36,230 bases of DNA, from positions 1-36,230 of the forward strand of contig JAAEEQ010000012.1 of NCBI GenBank assembly GCA_013415665.1, read 5' to 3'. This stretch comes from Methanomicrobiales archaeon. GTDB taxonomy: Archaea > Halobacteriota > Methanomicrobia > Methanomicrobiales > Methanomicrobiaceae. How positions within the stretch are numbered: the stretch's first letter is position 1; every line of letters begins with the position of its first letter. Below are positions 26,787 through 35,537 of this stretch, in pieces. The notes below the pieces were generated by a model. It was not told the origin of the DNA. It saw only the letters and a list, made by a program, of their open reading frames with translations, and did no database searches. The position numbers and the translations under genes are program-made.

Positions 26787-27184
26787 TCAAAAAAGAAAGC
26801 CCGCACCGTATGGTGCGGTTTGCTGCGCAGCAGGCGTAAACACGCGGGTTGCCGGTTCCCGGTCAATCATGTAGAGCATGCCGCTGCCGACGTCCTTTTC
26901 GATCATGCGTAGTTTATCGAGAATCCCGTGGCATTGGCTTCTTCCTCTATCTGTTCATCGACAAACCACCGGAGCATATTCGATGTCGCATGGTCTTTCT
27001 GCCTGGTTGCGAGATCGACGAGATCGTTGATCCGTCAGGTGACAAACTGTTCATGCTCCAGCGAATGCTCGAAGGCCTTGCGGGGCGATTCCCATGCCGG
27101 CATGGAGAGGTACAGGTAGGAAGAGTACAGCTCCCACCGGATCTGGTCATTGAGCGCCGCTTCGACTTTTGCATTCATCATCAT
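26787..27184 (-). pseudogene. Ferritin pseudogene (internal deletion, in-frame TGA, single-base frameshift)
   Basis: Hand translation: [86 protein letters not shown](frameshift)[29 protein letters not shown]... Confidence 0.85.
26801..26818 (-). terminator. Hairpin plus T-tract terminator-like element at the end of the ferritin pseudogene
   Basis: Stem CCGCACC-GTAT-GGTGCGG; on the minus strand followed by GCTTTCTTTTTT. Confidence 0.55.
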
Positions 27185-27243
27185 GCATCGCCTTCTCCCG
27201 AAAGGGATGATACGTGGAGTGTCGTACACCTGGCATATGGGTC

Positions 27244-28125
27244 TTACGCGTCTTTTACGCCCGGCGGAAGCCTGCCTGCTTTACGGTCGATCAGCGCCCT
27301 GACTGCGGCGTCCCGCTCGGTTTGCGACTGCGGGGGGCTGTGGTAGGCATCATCGTACACCGGTTCCCCGGATGATCGGTAGAGGGTGCCGAGCGCGATG
27401 GGGGCGTCGGTGGAATAGTCCCATTCCCGTGCGATCTTCCATGCCTCCCAGAAGTCCGATGGGTCATTGCCGGAAAGCAGATAGGTGTGCTCGTTGTAAT
27501 AGCCGGTCATGTCGAAGAAACTGGCGCAGATCTGCAGGACATCGATGAAGGCAAAGCCGCGGTGCGCCATACCTTCGGCAAGCACCCCTCTCAGATGGTC
27601 GAGCTGCCGCGTGTATGCCCGGCTGACCATGGTGGCACCGGAAGCGAGCATCAGCGCCAGCGGATTGAGCGGTTTTTCATGCGTTCCCCCGGGTGTTGAC
27701 CTGCCTTTGAAATTGAGCGGGGATGTCGGGGTGTACTGGCCGGTGGTAAGGCCGTACACCCGGTTGTCATGCACGATCATCGTCAGGTCGATGTTGCGTT
27801 TCGCAGCGAATACGAGGTGATCGAGCCCTTCTGCGTAACAGTCGCCGTCTCCTGCACAGCAGATGACAGAGAGATCGGGATGCGCCAGTTTTATTCCCGT
27901 GGCTACCGGGATCGTCCTGCCGTGTATGGCATAGAAACTGTTGATATCAAGATAATCGGCTATCTTTGCATGGCAGCCGATGCCGGAAACGAGGACGGTC
28001 TGTTCGAGCGAATGGCCTTCGCGTTCCCTCTCGAGGAGGACATCGCGCAGCGTGTGTAGAATGGCGAAATTACCGCAGCCGGGGCACCAGGTGTTCCGGG
28101 CCGGGGTAATAAGGGTCCTCTTCAT
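27244..28125 (-). CDS. 2-oxoacid:ferredoxin oxidoreductase, beta (TPP-binding) subunit
   Basis: RNTWCPGCGNFAILHTLRDVL, GIGCHAKIADY, HGRTIPVATGIKLAHPDLSVICCAGDGDCYAEG. Confidence 0.92.
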   Translation of the reverse strand: MKRTLITPARNTWCPGCGNFAILHTLRDVLLEREREGHSLEQTVLVSGIGCHAKIADYLDINSFYAIHGRTIPVATGIKLAHPDLSVICCAGDGDCYAEGLDHLVFAAKRNIDLTMIVHDNRVYGLTTGQYTPTSPLNFKGRSTPGGTHEKPLNPLALMLASGATMVSRAYTRQLDHLRGVLAEGMAHRGFAFIDVLQICASFFDMTGYYNEHTYLLSGNDPSDFWEAWKIAREWDYSTDAPIALGTLYRSSGEPVYDDAYHSPPQSQTERDAAVRALIDRKAGRLPPGVKDA

Positions 28126-29777
28126 GACAGCACCTCCGCCAGCCTGCCGGCGAGTTCTTCGATCGAGAACGGGCGGCCGTCATACCGCAGGATCTGGTTG
28201 TCAACGGGAATGCCGTGGGCTGCTGCGAGACGGGCGAGCTGTCCGGTGGCATTCTCCTCGACAGCCACGATCCGGTCTGTTCCCGCACATGCCCCTGAAA
28301 ACGCGGATTGCGGGAAGGGGGAGAGAACAAGGGGCTGGACCATCCGCAGATCCAGCATGGCGGCGACTTCGCTGCAGATGCCTGAGGTCGCACCCCACGC
28401 AAGGACGGCTGTCGCAGCATCGGGATTTCCTGCCACAACGACAGCGTCAGGCCGATCGATCTCCCGGACCATCACCGGCAGTTTGCGCATCCGTTTTTCC
28501 GTCAGCCAGGCGATCGTTTCCGGGGATTCTGTCGTGAGCCCGTCTTCATCATGCGCATAACTGTTCACTTTAATGACCGATCCGGGAAAAGGAACCGTGA
28601 GGAGCGCCGAGATGCCGTCGGGAGCATCGGCATAGCGCCGGTACGGCCGTGCAGGATCCGGCGCAGGCAGCGGCTCTTTCCGAATGCGCCCTGCATTGGC
28701 GTCATCGAAAGAATAGATCCCTTCCGAGAGCGCTTTATCGACCAGCACGAAGGACGGCACCTGATACTTCCAGGACAGATTCAGGGCACGGCCGGACCAT
28801 TCGAAGGCCTGTTCCACCGTTCCCGGTGCACAGACGAAGCGGGGAAACTCACCCTGCCCCGCGCTCAGGACGAATCCAAGGTCTCCCTGGGCGGAATAGG
28901 TCGGCACACCGGTGCTCGGCCCGGGCCGCTGGGACAGAACGACCACCACCGGCACTTCGCTCATGCCGGCCATCGACAACCCTTCGGTCATCAGGCAGAA
29001 GCCCCCTCCCGAGGTTCCCACCGCAGTACGGCTGCCGGCGTAGGCAAATCCCTGCGCCATGAGCATGACCGCAATCTCGCTCTCGGGGTGCACCACTTTC
29101 AATCCGGTTTCCGGTGCCGTTTCAGCAAGGTAGTGCAGGATGCCCGAGGACGGGGTCATCGGGTACGCGACATAGGCATCCAGCCCTGCCTGCAGAAGGC
29201 CCAGCCCTATCGCCTCGTTTCCGGTAAAAAGCGGCATCTCCAAGGATTTTCCGGCAGGCAGCGTAGCGTTCCGGGGGACGGCATCAAAGCCGCGCCGTGC
29301 GATGGCAAGGTTGATCTCCACATCGCGGGGCATCTCCTCACGGAGCACGCCGGCGGCATGATCCCATGAAATGCCGAAAGCGCCGCAGAAAGCTCCTATC
29401 AGGCCTGCATTTGCCATGATCGGCAAACCGCCCTCTTCGCGGGCGATTGTCTGAATCGGCACCCCGATCGTTTCGTCTTTCACGGCATCGCTGTTGGCGA
29501 TCACGACGGTATCCCGGGTCTTTCTGGCGCCGTGCAGGAGTACTGTGTTCTGGTCGAGGGCAAGGATACAGTCTACCGTGGTATGGTGGGCAGCCACGGC
29601 GGTATCCGGTATCGCCCGGATGATTGCGAAATTGTGTCCGCCCCGGATGAGCGACGGATAATCATAGTACATGGCGATGCGGTATCCCATCCGGGCAAGA
29701 ATGCGTCCGATGATGAAACCGGCCCTATTGATGCCTTCACCCGCCTTTCCGCCGATCAGGACGGAAAAATCCTTCAT
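28122..29777 (-). CDS. 2-oxoacid:ferredoxin oxidoreductase, fused gamma/alpha subunit
   Basis: N-terminal gamma domain FSVLIGGKAGEGINRAGFIIGRILARMGY; alpha domain FTGNEAIGLGLLQAGLDAYVAYPMTPSSGILHYLAE; 4-nt overlap with the beta subunit. Confidence 0.92.
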   Translation of the reverse strand: MKDFSVLIGGKAGEGINRAGFIIGRILARMGYRIAMYYDYPSLIRGGHNFAIIRAIPDTAVAAHHTTVDCILALDQNTVLLHGARKTRDTVVIANSDAVKDETIGVPIQTIAREEGGLPIMANAGLIGAFCGAFGISWDHAAGVLREEMPRDVEINLAIARRGFDAVPRNATLPAGKSLEMPLFTGNEAIGLGLLQAGLDAYVAYPMTPSSGILHYLAETAPETGLKVVHPESEIAVMLMAQGFAYAGSRTAVGTSGGGFCLMTEGLSMAGMSEVPVVVVLSQRPGPSTGVPTYSAQGDLGFVLSAGQGEFPRFVCAPGTVEQAFEWSGRALNLSWKYQVPSFVLVDKALSEGIYSFDDANAGRIRKEPLPAPDPARPYRRYADAPDGISALLTVPFPGSVIKVNSYAHDEDGLTTESPETIAWLTEKRMRKLPVMVREIDRPDAVVVAGNPDAATAVLAWGATSGICSEVAAMLDLRMVQPLVLSPFPQSAFSGACAGTDRIVAVEENATGQLARLAAAHGIPVDNQILRYDGRPFSIEELAGRLAEVLS

Positions 29778-29848
29778 GTTGCCTCATCCTCCATCGAGGA
29801 AGAGGAAAACGGAGGTGATAAGGGTTGCCCCCCTCATACGGGCGCGGA

Positions 29849-30592
29849 TCAGGAGGAGACAACCGGGGTTGCCTCGCTGTCGAACGGATTGGTGCGCATT
29901 GCAAGGGAGAAGAGGTACGGATAATTCTCCTTGAGGTACCGCATGTAGTCGAGCCACTGCCGGACCAGCAGGCTGTAGACACGGGCAATATCATTTGCGA
30001 GGTGCGCGTAGTCCGATGCGGGCAGCCCGACAAGCGTTTCTCGCCGCTCCAGCTCTTCGGTGAGATGAAAGACCGCCCGGAGGAGCTCCGTGAACGACTC
30101 GTGTTCCAGCAGAACGGGATTTTCAAGAAGCCGAAGAAGGAAATCGCGCCGCTGCATCAGGAATTCACGGAGTTCCTCCAGCCGTACGACGCCGATATCC
30201 ACGCCGAACGGGTGCGATGCGAGGCATGCAGATACCCGGTCGAATTCATCACGCCCCCATTCCGTCTTCACGACCAGTTCCTTTTTAATGTCGCCGCCGC
30301 ACGGATCGTAGTCGGAAAGAGCGGTTAAAAGGCCGGTTCCCACTTCCGAGAAAAATGTGCCGATAACCATGTTCAGTTTCTGGAGTTTTTCCCGTTTCGA
30401 GCGTATTGAGAGAAGGGAATTTAAGACGATAGTCACGAGAAGCACATTTATGGGCAGGAATCCAAGGGCGTTGAAGACATAGAAATAGGTGTTCTCAGGA
30501 TCACCGAGGAAAAGAAATTTGATGGTATAGACAACCGCGGAGAGTGCCACGAGCACTATCCCGAGTTTCATTTCCCAGCTTAAACGCGTCAT
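29849..30592 (-). CDS. Hypothetical membrane-anchored protein
   Basis: Start MTRLSWEMKLGIVLVALSAVVYTIKFLFLG at 30592; two N-terminal TM segments then a charged helical domain. Track start 30805 gives an unlikely N-terminal extension. Confidence 0.75.
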   Translation of the reverse strand: MTRLSWEMKLGIVLVALSAVVYTIKFLFLGDPENTYFYVFNALGFLPINVLLVTIVLNSLLSIRSKREKLQKLNMVIGTFFSEVGTGLLTALSDYDPCGGDIKKELVVKTEWGRDEFDRVSACLASHPFGVDIGVVRLEELREFLMQRRDFLLRLLENPVLLEHESFTELLRAVFHLTEELERRETLVGLPASDYAHLANDIARVYSLLVRQWLDYMRYLKENYPYLFSLAMRTNPFDSEATPVVSS

Positions 30593-30737
30593 TGTGTCAA
30601 TTCTCCGGTACTGATGATGGAGTGGTTTGGCAAAAAGGATTTGCCGGGCGAGGTGGAGTCCTGCGGCCATGCTGTTCTCATCCGGCGATTTTCTGAATGC
30701 CGCAATGCTCAAATAGGTGTTTCTCGTATGACTCCCT

Positions 30738-31208
30738 ATGAGAAAAACGGTATCTCTGCTCGTTGTGCTGTGCCTTGTGCTTCTTACGTTCGGGGCAGCA
30801 TGCACCTCATCCCCCGCCGATCAGACGGCAACGCCGACACCGGTGACGACCCAGCCGACAAAGGCGGTGGTTCCGACAGCAACACAGGTTGTTGATCTGG
30901 AGCCGAAACCGACGGATGTTGTTCCGACACAGAAGATGGTCACGGTCGATGTGGACAAAGACCCGATTTACGGAACCATAACGGTGACATTCCGCGGGGG
31001 CAAGGGCCAGTATGCGGTGACAAAGCTGACGGCAAAGGCAACGCTTGCGACAGGCGAGATTATCACAAAGGATCTTCCTCCGGAGGTCAATGCAGAAGCC
31101 GAATTCCCGGGAACGACCGGCAGCGACCGGATTGAAGTGACCGCCTATTATAATGACGGCACCTCGTACCGTATCTATGACAAATTATCCGAGATTAAAC
31201 GGCAGTAA
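30738..31208 (+). CDS. Predicted secreted lipoprotein, Thr/Pro-rich linker
   Basis: Signal peptide and lipobox MRKTVSLLVVLCLVLLTFGAACTSS, linker TATPTPVTTQPTKAVVPTATQ, beta-rich C-terminal domain. Confidence 0.75.
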   Translation: MRKTVSLLVVLCLVLLTFGAACTSSPADQTATPTPVTTQPTKAVVPTATQVVDLEPKPTDVVPTQKMVTVDVDKDPIYGTITVTFRGGKGQYAVTKLTAKATLATGEIITKDLPPEVNAEAEFPGTTGSDRIEVTAYYNDGTSYRIYDKLSEIKRQ

Positions 31209-31211
31209 TTC

Positions 31212-31219
31212 TTTTTTTT
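31212..31219 (+). terminator. Poly-T tract after the lipoprotein gene
   Basis: CAGTAATTCTTTTTTTTATCC immediately after the stop codon. Confidence 0.4.
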
Positions 31220-31240
31220 ATCCGGCGGTCAGCCGGGATC

Positions 31241-32296
31241 TTAACCGAGATCGTTTTGTCGCGTCTCACGGAAATCCCTGTCCGCGAATTCGCGGCACGC
31301 AAGCAGCGCAAGGAACGGCAGGATCAGCATCCAGTAATGGAGGTACTGGCGTATGAGGAGCGTTGTCAGGAAAATGACGGCATATGCTGCAAATATGTGT
31401 TCTTCAGGGCTGCGAAGCCCTCGCCGGACAATGCTTCCTCCGGCAAAGACGAGGGTAGGAAATACCACCGCGATGCTCAATGTAAGGTTGATGAGAAACG
31501 AGAGCGGATTATCCGGACGGTAGTCGGGAACGCCGGTCATCGTCCCTGACAGGTACGCGGGTATCACCCCGAATGTCCAGTATGCCGCCGCCGCGAGGGC
31601 ATCCGGCCCCCACAGCAGGAACACGGCAAGAAACGGCAGCACGACTGCAGCGGCGAATCCGCAGAAGAGCTGGCAGAAGGAGCGATCTCCGCGCAGCCAG
31701 ATCAGCCAGATCAGCGGCAGTATCCCGAACAGTGCATATTGCTTGAAACCGCCGGCGATGCCGGTGCATATACCTGCCGCGGATGCTTTTCCGTCGATTG
31801 CCGCGTAAAGCCCGAGCAGGAGGAAAAATGCCGCGAATGGCTCGGCAAAGAGCACATACCCCTCCGCCGCAACTGCCGACACCAGAAAAAGGAGCCCGGC
31901 GGAAAATCCCGCAACAAAACCATACAAATCCCGCCCGAAATGAAAAAGCAGCATCGCGGAGAGCACATTGAGGAGGGTGACGACGGGAATGTCAAGCATG
32001 CCCGGCGTGGCAATGCCGTCGATGACCGCCACAAAGCCGTAGAGCAATGGCGGTTTCGGGTCGATAAAATCGATATACGGCGTCAGGCCCGAGAGCATGG
32101 CCGAAGCCATTGCATGGAACCGATCGGCGTCATGCGTCAGCCATCCGCCGTCCATTCCCGCCAGCGCATAACTCAGCCATGCAATGACGCTGGCAACGAT
32201 GAGGTAAACGGCACTAACACCAGCAATCTCCCGCACCCGCGCCGATGCTATCCCTCGCGCTCGACCGTCCACGTCAGCAGCACCCCGTCGTCGCAT
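31241..32296 (-). CDS. Multi-pass membrane protein, glycosyltransferase (GT39/PMT-like) family
   Basis: MDGGWLTHDADRFHAMASAMLSGLTPYIDFIDPKPPLLYGFVAVIDGI is typical of GT39-like proteins; many TM helices. GTG 32236 may be the true start, avoiding a 49-nt overlap with the upstream gene. Confidence 0.75.
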   Translation of the reverse strand: MRRRGAADVDGRARGIASARVREIAGVSAVYLIVASVIAWLSYALAGMDGGWLTHDADRFHAMASAMLSGLTPYIDFIDPKPPLLYGFVAVIDGIATPGMLDIPVVTLLNVLSAMLLFHFGRDLYGFVAGFSAGLLFLVSAVAAEGYVLFAEPFAAFFLLLGLYAAIDGKASAAGICTGIAGGFKQYALFGILPLIWLIWLRGDRSFCQLFCGFAAAVVLPFLAVFLLWGPDALAAAAYWTFGVIPAYLSGTMTGVPDYRPDNPLSFLINLTLSIAVVFPTLVFAGGSIVRRGLRSPEEHIFAAYAVIFLTTLLIRQYLHYWMLILPFLALLACREFADRDFRETRQNDLG

Positions 32297-32931
32297 TGAC
32301 GCATTCCCGCCAGTTTCAAACGTGTAAACTCCCTTTCAAGGGCAAATCCACTGCCGTCCGCCGGTGTCGGGGCACTGGCGCCCCCGATGACCATGTTGCC
32401 GACAAACGTGATGAACTCGTCGACGAGATCCTCGGCAAAGAGCGACCAGATCAGCGTCCCGCCCCCTTCAACCATGACCCTTCGCACTCCTTCCGTGTGC
32501 AGAAATGCCAGGAGGGCGGACATATCGACCTTTTCGTCCCCGAAAACCCTGACCTCCGCAAAGGGGGCGAGCCGGCTGATGCGTTCCTCCGGTGCCTGCC
32601 GCGATACCGCGATGATTCTTCTTCCGGGGCCTTTGTGCAGGATATCGGCGTCCGGTGGCGTCCGGGCTCTGCTGTCGATGACAATCCTGACGGGGTTTTC
32701 CAGGGCTCCCGTCTGGACACGCATGGCTTTTAGTTCGGAAGATTTTACGGTCAGTGATGGATTGTCGGCAAGGACGGTCCCGATTCCCACCATGACCGCA
32801 TCGCTTCCCGCCTTGATGCGATCGACACGGGCAAAGTCCTCACGTCCCGAAATTTTCACCTGTCGCCGTTCCCGCGTTGAGAGTTTACCGTCCGCGCTCA
32901 TGGCGAGGTTGACAAAGACGAACGGGCGCAT
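32248..32931 (-). CDS. 2,5-diamino-6-(ribosylamino)-4(3H)-pyrimidinone 5'-phosphate reductase (RibD C-terminal-like)
   Basis: MRPFVFVNLAMSADGKLSTRERRQVKISGREDFARVDRIKAGSDAVMVGIGTVLADNPSLTV; VMVEGGGTLIWSLF. Confidence 0.92.
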   Translation of the reverse strand: MRPFVFVNLAMSADGKLSTRERRQVKISGREDFARVDRIKAGSDAVMVGIGTVLADNPSLTVKSSELKAMRVQTGALENPVRIVIDSRARTPPDADILHKGPGRRIIAVSRQAPEERISRLAPFAEVRVFGDEKVDMSALLAFLHTEGVRRVMVEGGGTLIWSLFAEDLVDEFITFVGNMVIGGASAPTPADGSGFALEREFTRLKLAGMRQCDDGVLLTWTVEREG

Positions 32932-33105
32932 GCTCCATCGTGTGCAGGAATGAGTGTTGAATGTTTTGGATATAATGTGAAAAAGCAGCGGGCCCCTCTT
33001 GTTGGCGATATATCTTTTGGTGTCCGCCTGCCGCCGCCATCGCTGTCAATCAATGCTGATAATCGAATTCATTTCAAAAAATGGCTGAAATTCTGGCTTC
33101 AAAAG

Positions 33106-33121
33106 AAAAACCATATATATG
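33106..33121 (+). promoter_or_regulatory. Candidate archaeal promoter (BRE/TATA) for the histidine kinase gene
   Basis: AAAAACCATATATATG about 26-40 bp upstream of the start at 33147; purine-rich BRE-like sequence before the TATA-like core. Confidence 0.5.
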
Positions 33122-33146
33122 TAACGCGGAGTTAATTTAATTAATC

Positions 33147-34979
33147 ATGCATTCCGGGTTTTTTGCATCGCCTATCCTTCGGGACCTCGGTCTCCGGGAA
33201 AGCGATCTGGTAAAAATCTGGGTTATCGCCTGTTTTGTAATGGTGTCGGTTCTCGTCACCGTGTTCTCGTTCACCGTTCCCACCGGTGCAGTCTATCCGG
33301 CACTGCTCTTCCTCTTCCCCCAGCTGTATTACATCCCCATCGTGCTCATCTCGATATGGTATCCGCGATACGGGCTGCAATGCACGATATTGCTGGTTGT
33401 CGCGTTCCTCGGGATAACGTCGTATTATTACTATCTGGGCACGCCCATCGATCCGTTCATCCTCGGCATCAATGCTGCCATGTACCTCTGGGTTGTGGTC
33501 GCAACGACCCAGCTTGCCAAGGAGGGCGGGCTCTTAAACGTCAAGTACTGGAACGTGTTTAAAAATGCGGAAGCCGGGATGTTTCTCTGCAACGATATGA
33601 ATATGAAGATCGTCGATGCGAACCAGAAACTCGGCGAGCTGCTGGGGTACGAGCCCTCCGAACTCCGGGGGCTTCCCGCAGAAGAGCTCTGGGAGAATCC
33701 GCAGGACGGGGCGACCATCCTGAAGGAATGCAGCGAAAAGGGCTCTGTGGTCGAGCGAAAAGTCCGCTTCCTCGGCAAATCGGGGGAGCTTATGACGGCG
33801 CTCCTGTCCTGCAAGAAGACGATGGAGCAGCAGTACATCGAATGCACGGTGTTTGACATAACCAAAATCGAAAAAGAGGAGATCGATCTTAAAGAGGCGA
33901 AAGAGCAGCTGCAGTACCTGGTGAACTCGTCGCAGGATCTTATCTTCATGCAGGACGGCTCAGGGAGATTCCTTCAGTTCCACTGGGCGAAAGCGCCTGA
34001 ATACGGCATCGATACGGTCGAGATAATCGGAAAAACCCTCTCCGATCTCTTTCCCCAGAACGTGGCAGATGCGCACAACAGAAGGATACGGGAGGTGTTC
34101 CGGCACGGCCAGACGATCAATTTTGATTTCACGGTAACGCTGAAGGGAACGGAGCGTGTTTTTTCGACGCTTCTTGGCCCTGTCGCGGACCAGTCCGGCA
34201 AGACAATCGGCGTGATCGGCACGATGCGGGACGTCACCGACGGGCTGCAACAGGACCTGACCTATATGCAGCTCGAGCGCGAGCTTGATCGCTGGCGGAA
34301 TTTCATCAACACGGCTGCCCACGAGTTGCGAACGCCCCTGCAGCCGATTCTCGGGTACCTTCACCTTATTCTTGAAGATCCGTCGAGCTATGCCCTTGAT
34401 TCGGAAACGGTCAAACTGCTGCGTCTCTGTCTTGAAAATGTCGAACGGGAGCGCCGTGTCGTAGACCGGATGCTCGAGCTTGGCATCATGGATTCATGCA
34501 AGATCCAGCTGAAAGTGACGGAGTTCTCGCTCCGCCAGCTGATCAGCACGGTGACCAGAATTGGCGGATACGATCTGCAGGCGGAGTTCAACTGCCTGAT
34601 ATCGCCCGATGTGACCATCTGTGCCGACCGGGACCGCCTCTATCAGGTGCTTGACGGAATCATATCCAATGCGGTCCGGTACAGCAATCCGCCGCGGATT
34701 GTCAAGATTGACTATTCGACCGATGAGCAGCACCATTTCATCTCGATAAAGGATAACGGGATCGGTATTGCGAAAAAGTCGCAGAAGGCCATTTTCGAAC
34801 CTTTCTACCTTGCTGACTCGGAAAAGCTTGCCCGTGAATACGGCCGTATAGGGCTCGGGCTTTCAATCGCCCAGAAATATGTCGATATGCATAAAGGAAA
34901 AATCATCGTGGACAGCGAACCCGGAGCCGGGAGCACCTTTACGGTGCAGCTGCCGAAGGTGGTGTGCGATGAGCCCTAA
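33147..34979 (+). CDS. Membrane-bound PAS-domain sensor histidine kinase
   Basis: N-terminal TM helices, two PAS-like segments (FKNAEAGMFLCNDMNMKIVDANQKLGELLGY; NSSQDLIFMQDGSGRFL), H-box NTAAHELRTPLQPILGYL, ATPase boxes DNGIGIAKKSQKAIFEPFY and GLGLSIAQKYVDMH. Confidence 0.92.
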   Translation: MHSGFFASPILRDLGLRESDLVKIWVIACFVMVSVLVTVFSFTVPTGAVYPALLFLFPQLYYIPIVLISIWYPRYGLQCTILLVVAFLGITSYYYYLGTPIDPFILGINAAMYLWVVVATTQLAKEGGLLNVKYWNVFKNAEAGMFLCNDMNMKIVDANQKLGELLGYEPSELRGLPAEELWENPQDGATILKECSEKGSVVERKVRFLGKSGELMTALLSCKKTMEQQYIECTVFDITKIEKEEIDLKEAKEQLQYLVNSSQDLIFMQDGSGRFLQFHWAKAPEYGIDTVEIIGKTLSDLFPQNVADAHNRRIREVFRHGQTINFDFTVTLKGTERVFSTLLGPVADQSGKTIGVIGTMRDVTDGLQQDLTYMQLERELDRWRNFINTAAHELRTPLQPILGYLHLILEDPSSYALDSETVKLLRLCLENVERERRVVDRMLELGIMDSCKIQLKVTEFSLRQLISTVTRIGGYDLQAEFNCLISPDVTICADRDRLYQVLDGIISNAVRYSNPPRIVKIDYSTDEQHHFISIKDNGIGIAKKSQKAIFEPFYLADSEKLAREYGRIGLGLSIAQKYVDMHKGKIIVDSEPGAGSTFTVQLPKVVCDEP

Positions 34980-35331
34980 GGTCATGGTCATCGACGATGA
35001 CCTTCCCACCCTTGAGGTGATGAAGCTCCTGCTCCCACGACTCGGGTGGGATCCGATTATGGTTAGCAACGCGGTGGAAGCGCTCGATCTGCTTGAAAAA
35101 GAAAAACCGAGGCTTATCCTTCTTGATATCATGATGTCCCCGTTGAATGGCTGGGAATTTCTCAAAAAACTCAGGGAAAAACCGGAAATGCGCGATATCC
35201 CCGTGCTGCTGTTCACCGCAAAACATATCTGGCCGGAGGAGTTCTCGCTCTATGCCGAGGGCGTTGTCGGGGTCCTGGAAAAACCGGTGCTGCCGTCCGA
35301 TCTGCGCCGCGTCCTCGAGCAGTTCGCGTAA
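34969..35331 (+). CDS. Single-domain response regulator (CheY-like)
   Basis: MSPKVMVIDDDLPTLEVMKLLLPRLGW...LILLDIMMSPLNGWEFLKKL...PVLLFTAKH...LEKPVLPSDL; overlaps the kinase stop by 11 nt. Confidence 0.92.
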   Translation: MSPKVMVIDDDLPTLEVMKLLLPRLGWDPIMVSNAVEALDLLEKEKPRLILLDIMMSPLNGWEFLKKLREKPEMRDIPVLLFTAKHIWPEEFSLYAEGVVGVLEKPVLPSDLRRVLEQFA

Positions 35332-35420
35332 ACCGGGCGGCTCCGGCTTCATCCACGGTTCATTTACTTTCCTGCAGAATAAACCGTAATGCCGAACCTC
35401 TTCCAATCAGATTATCCCGC

Positions 35421-35537
35421 ATGAACGTACTTCGGGTATGCACAGGGGTGCTCCTCTGCTGCCTTATCGCGGGTGCCTTTGGCGTGGGCATGTCTCGAGA
35501 GCGGAACACGGATCCGGGTTTCTCACCCCTGCACTAA
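35421..35537 (+). CDS. Possible small (38 aa) signal-peptide-like ORF
   Basis: [38 protein letters not shown]; hydrophobic N-terminus, no other support. Confidence 0.2.
   Translation: MNVLRVCTGVLLCCLIAGAFGVGMSRERNTDPGFSPLH

Noticed and set aside
28551-29369. 272-aa + strand ORF
   Set aside because: Antisense to the 2-oxoacid oxidoreductase alpha subunit.
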